Assembly (NCBI GenBank): GCA_946186725.1
Contig: CAMHOI010000025.1
Location: 1 to 10,509, forward strand
Reading direction: 5' to 3'
Origin: an uncultured Clostridia bacterium
GTDB lineage: Bacteria > Bacillota > Clostridia > Oscillospirales > Acutalibacteraceae
DNA length: 10,509 nucleotides
Part shown: piece after piece, positions 6,076-10,509 of the stretch
Position numbering within the stretch: the stretch's first letter is position 1
How the letters are laid out: each line of letters begins with the position of its first letter
Notes under the pieces: model-generated
What the model saw: the letters and a program-made list of their open reading frames with translations, nothing else
Database searches by the model: none
Told to the model about the DNA's origin: nothing
Made by a program: the position numbers and the translations under genes

Positions 6076-6936
6076 ATGAGCGATCACGTGTCTTTCACTT
6101 CCTTCGGCCATTTCTCCGATCAGGTGTCCGATAAATACCTGCACATCAACACCTGCGGCAAGCTGGGCTACTCCGTCTTCCCCTCCATCACCATACGGCC
6201 CAACGGCCGGCGGGACTATCTGTTTCTCTACGTCTACTCCGGCCACTGCCTTCTGACCTTGCCCGGCGACCGCACCCAGGTGGTCGAGAAGGGCAATCTG
6301 GTGCTCTACAGGCCCGGACAGCCCCAGGACTACCGCTTCAGCAACGAGGACAACGGCAGTCAGATCTTCGTTCATTTCACCGGCACGGGCGTGGAGGAAA
6401 TCCTCAAACGGGCCGGACTGGAGCACGCTTTCATCATCCGCGCCTCCCACGAGAACGAGCTGGAGATGCTCCTGTTGAAGATGGTGGAGAACTTTGACGC
6501 TTTCGGGCAGGAGGACACCCTCTATTGCGAAGGGCTGCTCATGGCGGTGCTGGGCTTGCTCGGCCTGCAGCAGAGCAGGCCCGACTCCGATGATCACGCT
6601 CCCCACCACATCAAGATCCTCAACGACATCATCGGCCGCATCCACACATGCCCCGCCGAAGCCTTCGATCTGGACGCCTGGGCGGCGCAGTGCGGGCTGA
6701 CCAAGTCCTATTTCATCCAGTTGTTCAAGAAGACCACCGGCATGCCCCCGTACCGCTACCTGACCAGTTACCGCATCCAGCAGGCGCGGCAGCTTCTCCT
6801 CTTCTCCGACCTGTCGGTCAGCGAGGTCGGGCGGGCCTGCGGCTACTTCGATTACAATTACTTCTCCCGGCTGTTCAAGAAAATGGAGGGGGTCTCCCCT
6901 TCCCAGTTCCGCGCCGGAAAGAAGGACGTCAACTGA
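6076..6936 (+). CDS. AraC-family transcriptional regulator
   Basis: A 286-residue regulator. Residues about 20-120 form a cupin-like ligand-binding domain, with YLFLYVYSGHCLLTLPG and VVEKGNLVLYRPGQPQDYRF as its beta strands. Residues about 180-280 are the two-helix-turn-helix DNA-binding domain. Helix-turn-helix 1 lies around 199-220 (LDAWAAQCGLTKSYFIQLFK) and helix-turn-helix 2 around 248-269 (VSEVGRACGYFDYNYFSRLF). The family signature G-Y-F-D-Y-N-Y-F-S-R-L-F-K-K is intact, followed by G-V-S-P-S-Q-F-R. The start at 6076 is set by GGGGG at 6065-6069, six bases away. The position back to back with the GH2 gene strongly suggests that it senses that enzyme's substrate or a breakdown product and controls the shared intergenic region. 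The sugar cannot be identified. A hairpin terminator overlaps its stop codon. Confidence 0.92.
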   Translation: MSDHVSFTSFGHFSDQVSDKYLHINTCGKLGYSVFPSITIRPNGRRDYLFLYVYSGHCLLTLPGDRTQVVEKGNLVLYRPGQPQDYRFSNEDNGSQIFVHFTGTGVEEILKRAGLEHAFIIRASHENELEMLLLKMVENFDAFGQEDTLYCEGLLMAVLGLLGLQQSRPDSDDHAPHHIKILNDIIGRIHTCPAEAFDLDAWAAQCGLTKSYFIQLFKKTTGMPPYRYLTSYRIQQARQLLLFSDLSVSEVGRACGYFDYNYFSRLFKKMEGVSPSQFRAGKKDVN

Positions 6937-6970
6937 AAAGAGCGGTTTCGCATTGCGAAACCGCTCTTTT
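6936..6970. terminator. Bidirectional terminator between the AraC and HdeD-like genes
   Basis: A perfect 16-base-pair stem from AAAAGAGCGGTTTCGC to GCGAAACCGCTCTTTT with an ATT loop. The A/T ends supply a T-run in both directions (TTTTCCTTTG on the plus strand). It begins at the last base of the AraC-gene stop codon and ends 14 bases before the stop of the convergent gene. Confidence 0.9.
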
Positions 6971-6984
6971 CCTTTGTCCAAAAG

Positions 6985-7533
6985 TCATTGCTTGCCGACC
7001 AAAGAGCCGACCAGACCGACGGTGTCGAACACCGCCTCCACGATCAGGGAAACGCCCGCCACCTGCCAGACCACGTCCCGCGCGGTGAAAGGGTTGATGA
7101 GGATCAGCAGGCCGAGCGCCACCGAAAGGACGGCGCCGATCAGTGACAGCACGGACGGATGCCAGCCCGCCTGTCTGCGGTCGATGTAGGCGGCGAGCTT
7201 GAACAGGCCCGCCACCACCAGGATGACGCCGTAAACGGCGGCCGCCAGGGCAAACAGGCCCAGCACCCAGCCGGGCAGAAAGGCGCACGCGCCCCCGAGC
7301 GCCAGAGTAAAAACGGCCAAAAAAAGGGTCAGCACGCTGCCCTCTCCCATGGCGCGGCGGTCACTGAAATAGCGCACAAAGGAGACGGCGGACGCCGCCA
7401 GCAGCAGAACGCCGAAGCCGATGACGACGGCGCGGGTAAATTCTTCGGGCTGAATAAAGAGCAGTATGCCGACGGCCAGCTCAAAGAGGATGAGAAGGCC
7501 CAGGGGCAGATACGCTTTCCAGGTTTTCTTCAT
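6985..7533 (-). CDS. HdeD/DUF308-like membrane protein
   Basis: A 182-residue integral membrane protein with six predicted helices at about 8-27, 34-53, 66-86, 89-112, 127-146 and 153-179. These form three similar pairs, as in the DUF308/HdeD family. A short charged loop (FSDRRAMGEG, 56-65) and an AYIDRRQAGWHP loop (115-126) separate the pairs. HdeD was named from enterobacterial acid resistance, but most members in Bacillota have no known role. The start is set by AAGGAGG at 7543-7549, nine bases away. It is a single-gene unit, with its own promoter at 7559-7587 and a shared terminator at 6936-6970. It diverges from the 7654-8780 pair, which also encodes membrane proteins, so a common envelope role is possible but only inferred. 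Confidence 0.82.
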   Translation of the reverse strand: MKKTWKAYLPLGLLILFELAVGILLFIQPEEFTRAVVIGFGVLLLAASAVSFVRYFSDRRAMGEGSVLTLFLAVFTLALGGACAFLPGWVLGLFALAAAVYGVILVVAGLFKLAAYIDRRQAGWHPSVLSLIGAVLSVALGLLILINPFTARDVVWQVAGVSLIVEAVFDTVGLVGSLVGKQ

Positions 7534-7558
7534 GGCGAAACGCCTCCTTGTCTACCAC

Positions 7559-7587
7559 AGTATACCACGGTGCGCGGCCGTTTTCAA
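7559..7587 (-). promoter_or_regulatory. Promoter of the HdeD-like gene
   Basis: On the minus strand TTGAAA (7582-7587) and TATACT (7559-7564) are 17 bases apart, with a TGG extended -10. Its -35 is six bases from the -35 of the divergent promoter at 7594-7622. Confidence 0.75.
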
Positions 7588-7593
7588 CCCCGC

Positions 7594-7622
7594 TTGTCAT
7601 TCGGCGCGGGATATGGTATACT
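7594..7622 (+). promoter_or_regulatory. Promoter of the 7654-8780 membrane module
   Basis: TTGTCA (7594-7599) and TATACT (7617-7622) are 17 bases apart, with a TGG extended -10. The nine-base -10 block TGGTATACT is the exact inverse of the one in the divergent HdeD-like promoter. Confidence 0.75.
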
Positions 7623-7653
7623 GAATGGAGAACAACGACAAGGAGGTAGGGTC

Positions 7654-8289
7654 GTGGGAAAAGCCAGATTTTCCGTCAACGGCGTCATGCTGGTCGCCAT
7701 TGTCTTCGCCGCGCTGTTGCTCTTCTTTTCCCTCGTCATGGTCGACAAGGCCGACCGCCGCGTGGTGGGCGAGTACTACCCCATCGAGGGGACGAAGCTG
7801 GGCATCCGCTACACCACGCTCGAGCCAAGCGGCCTGTGCGAGGGCAGCCGCAACACCGCCGTGCTCAAGGTCGAGGGCACCTTCGGCCACGACTGGGGCA
7901 TGGCCCTGGAGGGCGACGCTCTTTACGTCAACGAGTACACCGTCACCGATCTGGGGATCACCATGTGCAAGCTGGTCAGGATCGACCTGGGCACCTATGA
8001 GAAGACCACCGTGCTCAACGATGCGCTGCTGCGCGGAAGGTGCGCCTCGGGCGAGCTGGTCTGCATGGAGGGCGCTTTTCTGCCCGTCGACCGGCCCGAG
8101 GAGAACCCGCTGTGCCGCCTGTATCGCATGAGCGAGGGCGCTTTCGTCCGGGAGCGGCAGGGGACGGCGGTCCTCTTCCTCGACCCCGGAACGGGCAGGG
8201 TGCTCCGCCGCGTATGGGACGAAAACGCATACGGCGACGACTTTGAGACGCGATGGATCGATCGCACCATGGAGGAGGCGGCGCCATGA
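7654..8289 (+). CDS. Membrane-anchored protein of unknown function
   Basis: A 211-residue protein with one N-terminal hydrophobic segment (about 9-30, VNGVMLVAIVFAALLLFFSL), probably an uncleaved signal anchor that places the rest outside the cytoplasm. The soluble part (about 35-211) looks beta-rich, with alternating hydrophobic stretches such as WGMALEGDALYVNEYTVTDL and MCKLVRIDLGTYEKTTVL. These recall strands of beta-propeller or signal-reading proteins, but I cannot assign a family. It holds five cysteines (62, 105, 130, 137, 154), possibly relevant if the domain is outside. The start is a GTG at 7654, chosen because AAGGAGG (7640-7646) lies seven bases upstream and the promoter would cut off any earlier start. 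The stop overlaps the next gene's start (ATGA), so the two are coupled. Confidence 0.75.
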   Translation: MGKARFSVNGVMLVAIVFAALLLFFSLVMVDKADRRVVGEYYPIEGTKLGIRYTTLEPSGLCEGSRNTAVLKVEGTFGHDWGMALEGDALYVNEYTVTDLGITMCKLVRIDLGTYEKTTVLNDALLRGRCASGELVCMEGAFLPVDRPEENPLCRLYRMSEGAFVRERQGTAVLFLDPGTGRVLRRVWDENAYGDDFETRWIDRTMEEAAP

Positions 8290-8780
8290 AGTTCGGATCG
8301 GAGAACAAAGGCCTGACGGGCGGCACGCTCGCTCTGTATATCTGGCAGTTGTGCGCCCTTTTGCCCCTGCTCTACGTGGTGGGCTGCGCGGTGCAGCTCC
8401 TTGACGCGACCCGGGGCGGCGGTTTTTTCGGATGGCTGTTCGGGGTCGGCGTCTGCGCCATGCCCCGCGCCGAGGCGCTGGCGTTGTCGCTGGCGTATCG
8501 GCTGACGGCGCACGAGGCCGTCGTTTGCCTGGCGCCCGCCCTGCTGGCGCTGATCGTCGGGCTCTTCCTTGTCAAGCCGCTCAAGTGCGGCGGGAAGACG
8601 GCGCGCCTGACCCGGGTCGCCATCGTCGCGCTCTGGACGGTGGATCTTCTCGCGGGGCTGCTGCCCCTGGCGGTCAACACCGTCTTCGGATGGGAGGCCG
8701 CCCTGCCCGGCATGGCCATCCGGCTGGCCTGCCTGGCGCTGACCGCGGCCGACCTGATCGCGGACCGAAGGACGAAATAG
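8286..8780 (+). CDS. Multi-pass membrane protein of unknown function
   Basis: A 164-residue hydrophobic protein with four, perhaps five, membrane segments: about 13-38, a weaker one near 47-58, 78-97, 110-131 and 139-159. Arginine- or lysine-rich stretches flank them (KPLKCGGKTARLTR at 97-110; DRRTK at the end), which fits a C-terminus in the cytoplasm. I do not recognise the family and no catalytic motif is evident. The start ATG overlaps the previous stop by the ATGA arrangement, and GGAGGAGG at 8271-8278 lies seven bases upstream. Coupled translation with the anchored protein before it suggests the two products interact, the polytopic one in the membrane and the other projecting outward. 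A terminator follows 10 bases after the stop. Confidence 0.75.
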   Translation: MKFGSENKGLTGGTLALYIWQLCALLPLLYVVGCAVQLLDATRGGGFFGWLFGVGVCAMPRAEALALSLAYRLTAHEAVVCLAPALLALIVGLFLVKPLKCGGKTARLTRVAIVALWTVDLLAGLLPLAVNTVFGWEAALPGMAIRLACLALTAADLIADRRTK

Positions 8781-8790
8781 CTTGACGCAG

Positions 8791-8822
8791 CGAACCTCCG
8801 CCCGATGAGGAGCGGAGGTTCG
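8791..8822 (+). terminator. Hairpin terminator after the membrane module
   Basis: An 11-base-pair stem CGAACCTCCGC/GCGGAGGTTCG with a 10-base loop is followed by TTTCTTTATT on the plus strand. On the minus strand it lies just after the collagen-like gene but has no U-tract there, so it probably serves the plus-strand operon best. Confidence 0.85.
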
Positions 8823-8827
8823 TTTCT

Positions 8828-9292
8828 TTATTCGGGCTGAGGCGTCACGGTAATGGGGATCTCGGTGCCGTCCGAGAGGGTGACGGTGCCGCCCGTGACG
8901 GCGCCGCCCTCCGTCGTCAGCTCGAGAGCGGTCACCGAGGCGCCCGCCTCTCCGGCCGGACCTTCAGGGCCCTGAGGGCCGGCGGGGCCGGTCGCACCCT
9001 GAGGGCCGGCGGGGCCGGTTGCACCCTGAGGGCCGGCGGGGCCGGTCTCACCCTGAGGGCCGGCGGGGCCGGTCGCACCCTGGGGGCCGGCGGGGCCGGT
9101 CGCACCCTGAGGGCCGGCGGGACCCGTCTCACCCTGGGGACCGGCGGGGCCTTCGGGGCCCTGCGGACCTTGAGGGCCGACGGGACCGGGCACGGGAATA
9201 TAGGGCGGGATGGGCGGATAGGGCCGTCCCCCGCAGCCGAAGGGGCGCTGGGTCTCATCCGTGACCGGGAAATTGGTTTGGTTGCAGGCCAT
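8828..9292 (-). CDS. Collagen-like Gly-X-Y repeat protein, possibly spore-surface
   Basis: A 154-residue protein. Residues 1-35 form a leader with two cysteines (C3, C20) and a proline-rich end. Residues 36-119 are 28 uninterrupted Gly-X-Y triplets, dominated by the nine-residue unit GPAGPQGAT or GPAGPQGET, and should form a collagen-like triple helix. Residues 120-154 are a short, beta-prone tail (ALELTTEGGAVTGGTVTLSD) that may drive trimerisation. There is no signal peptide, membrane segment, LPXTG sorting motif or choline-binding repeat. Export by normal routes is therefore not indicated. This fits exosporium proteins of the BclA kind, which are made in the mother cell and assembled on the spore, although family membership is not proven. 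The start at 9292 is set by AAAGGAG (9301-9307), eight bases away. An in-frame ATG at 9427 would place the regulatory palindrome inside the gene. Confidence 0.85.
   Translation of the reverse strand: MACNQTNFPVTDETQRPFGCGGRPYPPIPPYIPVPGPVGPQGPQGPEGPAGPQGETGPAGPQGATGPAGPQGATGPAGPQGETGPAGPQGATGPAGPQGATGPAGPQGPEGPAGEAGASVTALELTTEGGAVTGGTVTLSDGTEIPITVTPQPE
8970..9158. repeat. 27-base tandem repeat encoding the collagen tract
   Basis: Seven consecutive near-identical 27-base units begin at 8970, 8997, 9024, 9051, 9078, 9105 and 9132. Each starts with CCCTG(A/G)GG(G/A)CCGGCGG on the plus strand and encodes nine residues (three Gly-X-Y triplets) on the minus strand. Because 27 is a multiple of three, gain or loss of units keeps the frame. 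Units differ mainly at the Ala/Glu codon and at a few wobble positions, which indicates recent duplication. Confidence 0.9.
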
Positions 9293-9335
9293 GGAGTCGT
9301 CTCCTTTCGTTTGATGGCGGGACGTGCCCGCCTTC

Positions 9336-9363
9336 CAAAGTATGCAAAAGAACGTTCTTTTGT
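9336..9363 (-). promoter_or_regulatory. Possible sporulation-sigma promoter of the collagen-like gene
   Basis: No good sigma-A promoter was found for the collagen-like gene. On the minus strand AC (9362-9363), a 16-base gap and GCATACTTTG resemble the sigma-K pattern (AC, then GCATAnnnTA). CATACTTT also resembles the sigma-E -10. Both are mother-cell sporulation factors. Short degenerate motifs like these occur by chance. Confidence 0.32.
9345..9362. promoter_or_regulatory. 18-base perfect palindrome, candidate operator
   Basis: CAAAAGAACGTTCTTTTG is its own reverse complement. It lies between the collagen-like gene and the GH31 gene, ending three bases before the -35 of the GH31 promoter, where an activator or repressor dimer could act. 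It also forms the spacer of the possible collagen-gene promoter. It is not a LexA box, since GAAC and GTTC abut without the four-base gap. Confidence 0.55.
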
Positions 9364-9365
9364 GC

Positions 9366-9394
9366 TTTACACCGCGCGGCGAATCTGCTATAAT
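9366..9394 (+). promoter_or_regulatory. Promoter of the GH31 gene
   Basis: TTTACA (9366-9371) matches five of six -35 positions. TATAAT (9389-9394) is a perfect -10 with a TGC extension, and the spacer is 17 bases. The leader to the ATG at 9427 is about 26 bases. Confidence 0.82.
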
Positions 9395-9426
9395 AAGAAA
9401 ACCTATGAGGTTAGGAGCGTGAAACA

Positions 9427-10509
9427 ATGACCTACCGTTTTCCCATCCGTGACGACGAATACTGGTGGGGCGGCACCACCATCACCAAATACTGCCCCCT
9501 GTCGGCCAAGTCGGAGTATCATCAGGACTTCCGCATGAGCGGGCACAACCAGACGGCCACCTTCTTCGTATCCACCCTGGGCCGCTACATCTGGAGCGAC
9601 GAGCCCTTCAAGGTGGACGTGACAAACGGCGAGTTCCTCATCGAGGGCGGGAAGGTCGACCTGGTGGAGGCGGGAAGCTGTCTGCGGGACGCCTACCGCG
9701 CAGCCCAGGCCGCCCATTTCCCCTGCGACGGCGCCGAGCTGCCCGAGGCCTTCTTCCGCGGCGCGCAGTACAACACCTGGATGGAGATGACCTACTACCC
9801 CACCCAGGAGAAGGTGCTGGCCTACGCCCACGAGTGGATCGACCGCGGCTATGAGCCGGGCGTTTTCATCATCGACGAGGGGTGGCACCAGCCCACCGCC
9901 TACGGCTTCTGGGAATTCGACTTTGCCCGCTTCCCCGACCCCAAGGGCATGATCGACGAGCTGCACGGGCTCGGCTACACGGTCATGCTGTGGGTGGTGC
10001 CCTACGTGGTGCCCAACGGCCCCGCCTACGTCCGCACCATCTCCACCCAGGCCGGCACGCCGCAGGACGTCGCGGATCACACCTTCATGCGCAACAAGGA
10101 GGGCAAGGTCGCTCTCATCCCCTGGTGGAACGGCTATTCCGCCCTGCTCGACATGACCAACCCCTACGACGTCAAATTCATGGACGATCAGCTCCAGCAC
10201 CTGATGAAGGACTACGGCGTGGACGGCTTCAAGTTCGACGGCGGCACGCCCAGCAACTTCATGAGCCGTTCGGTGGTCAACGGTGAGTTCGCCACCGACA
10301 AGACCTTTGCCGAGCTCAACCGCGCCTGGAACGAGTTTGGGCGCCGCTACGCCTTCCACGAGTACAAGGACACCTATTGCGGCGGCGGGCGCAACGTCAT
10401 TCAGCGCCTGCACGACCGCGCCCCCAAGTGGACAGACGGCGGCATCGACGACCTCATCCCCTGCGCTCTGACGGCGGGCATGATCGGCCATCCTTTCATC
10501 TGCCCCGAT
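9427..10509 (+). CDS. Glycoside hydrolase family 31 enzyme (C-terminus beyond the window)
   Basis: The reading frame is open for 361 codons to the right edge, so the C-terminus is missing. Residues 1 to about 105 form a short beta-type N-terminal part. The TIM barrel begins near FRGAQYNTWMEMTYYPTQEK, followed by GVFIIDEGWH and LHGLGYTVMLWVVPYV. The GH31 catalytic nucleophile is D271 in DGFKFDGG (266-273). A later segment, ALTAGMIGHPFICPD, resembles the conserved GH31 strand that ends near the sugar site. GH31 enzymes are mainly alpha-glucosidases, alpha-xylosidases and relatives, so an alpha-glycosidase is likely, but specificity cannot be read here and the acid/base residue is expected beyond the edge. 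No signal peptide is seen, suggesting cytosolic action. The start at 9427 follows AGGAG (9413-9417) by nine bases. The N-terminal domain is shorter than in typical members. Confidence 0.88.
   Translation, partial: MTYRFPIRDDEYWWGGTTITKYCPLSAKSEYHQDFRMSGHNQTATFFVSTLGRYIWSDEPFKVDVTNGEFLIEGGKVDLVEAGSCLRDAYRAAQAAHFPCDGAELPEAFFRGAQYNTWMEMTYYPTQEKVLAYAHEWIDRGYEPGVFIIDEGWHQPTAYGFWEFDFARFPDPKGMIDELHGLGYTVMLWVVPYVVPNGPAYVRTISTQAGTPQDVADHTFMRNKEGKVALIPWWNGYSALLDMTNPYDVKFMDDQLQHLMKDYGVDGFKFDGGTPSNFMSRSVVNGEFATDKTFAELNRAWNEFGRRYAFHEYKDTYCGGGRNVIQRLHDRAPKWTDGGIDDLIPCALTAGMIGHPFICPD

Noticed and set aside
6028..6981. A 317-codon minus-strand frame opposite the AraC-family gene
   Set aside because: The plus frame has an intact AraC signature. 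The minus frame crosses a terminator and an intergenic promoter.
8970..9158. CRISPR-like array
   Set aside because: The 27-base units are contiguous with no spacers and encode regular Gly-X-Y triplets.
9345..9362. LexA (SOS) box
   Set aside because: The Gram-positive LexA site needs GAAC and GTTC separated by four bases; here they abut.
9403..10491. A 362-codon minus-strand frame opposite the GH31 gene
   Set aside because: The plus frame has GH31 motifs, a consensus promoter and a ribosome binding site. The minus frame is a compositional shadow.

Overview
The window looks like a chromosomal segment of a high-GC, anaerobic, probably gut-dwelling member of the Clostridia (Bacillota), perhaps Oscillospiraceae-like. 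This is an inference. It rests on strong AGGAGG-type ribosome binding sites, canonical TTGACA/TATAAT promoters in short AT-rich gaps between GC-rich genes, a class III (oxygen-sensitive) ribonucleotide reductase locus, a collagen-like protein of the spore-surface type, and intracellular glycosidases with an AraC-type regulator. There are twelve genes, two of them cut by the window ends. No tRNA, rRNA, CRISPR array, insertion sequence or phage gene was seen. No gene-free stretch exceeds about 230 bases.

Layout. (1) 1-875, minus strand: nrdG2-type radical SAM activase, then the first 24 codons of an ATP-cone ribonucleotide reductase (very likely nrdD). The nrdD-side promoter is a perfect sigma-A consensus flanked by two sequences resembling NrdR boxes. 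(2) 1004-2756, plus strand: a translationally coupled pair, a TPR protein and a DUF4037-type nucleotidyltransferase-like protein, of unknown role. (3) 2899-3393, minus: a small conserved cytosolic protein (DUF6935-like). (4) 3500-6936: a divergent unit of a 782-residue GH2 glycosidase (minus) and an AraC-family regulator (plus), whose shared 227-base control region holds two promoters and several inverted repeats. (5) 6985-8780: an HdeD/DUF308-like six-helix membrane protein (minus) divergent from a coupled two-gene membrane module of unknown function (plus), driven by back-to-back promoters. (6) 8828-9292, minus: a collagen-like protein with 28 Gly-X-Y triplets and no export signal. (7) 9427-10509, plus: the N-terminal part of a GH31 glycosidase, divergent from the collagen gene across an intergenic region with an 18-base perfect palindrome.

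How the genes work together. The nrdG2/nrdD pair supplies deoxynucleotides under anaerobic conditions. The AraC/GH2 divergon looks like a self-contained sugar-response unit that hydrolyses an imported glycoside in the cytosol, and the GH31 enzyme is probably a second such activity. The remaining genes are singletons or coupled pairs. Four hairpins mark unit boundaries (2861-2886, 3469-3492, 6936-6970, 8791-8822). The least explained items are the TPR/DUF4037 pair, the 7654-8780 membrane pair and the collagen-like gene with its possible mother-cell sporulation promoter. I see no clear evidence of a new defence or mobile system.
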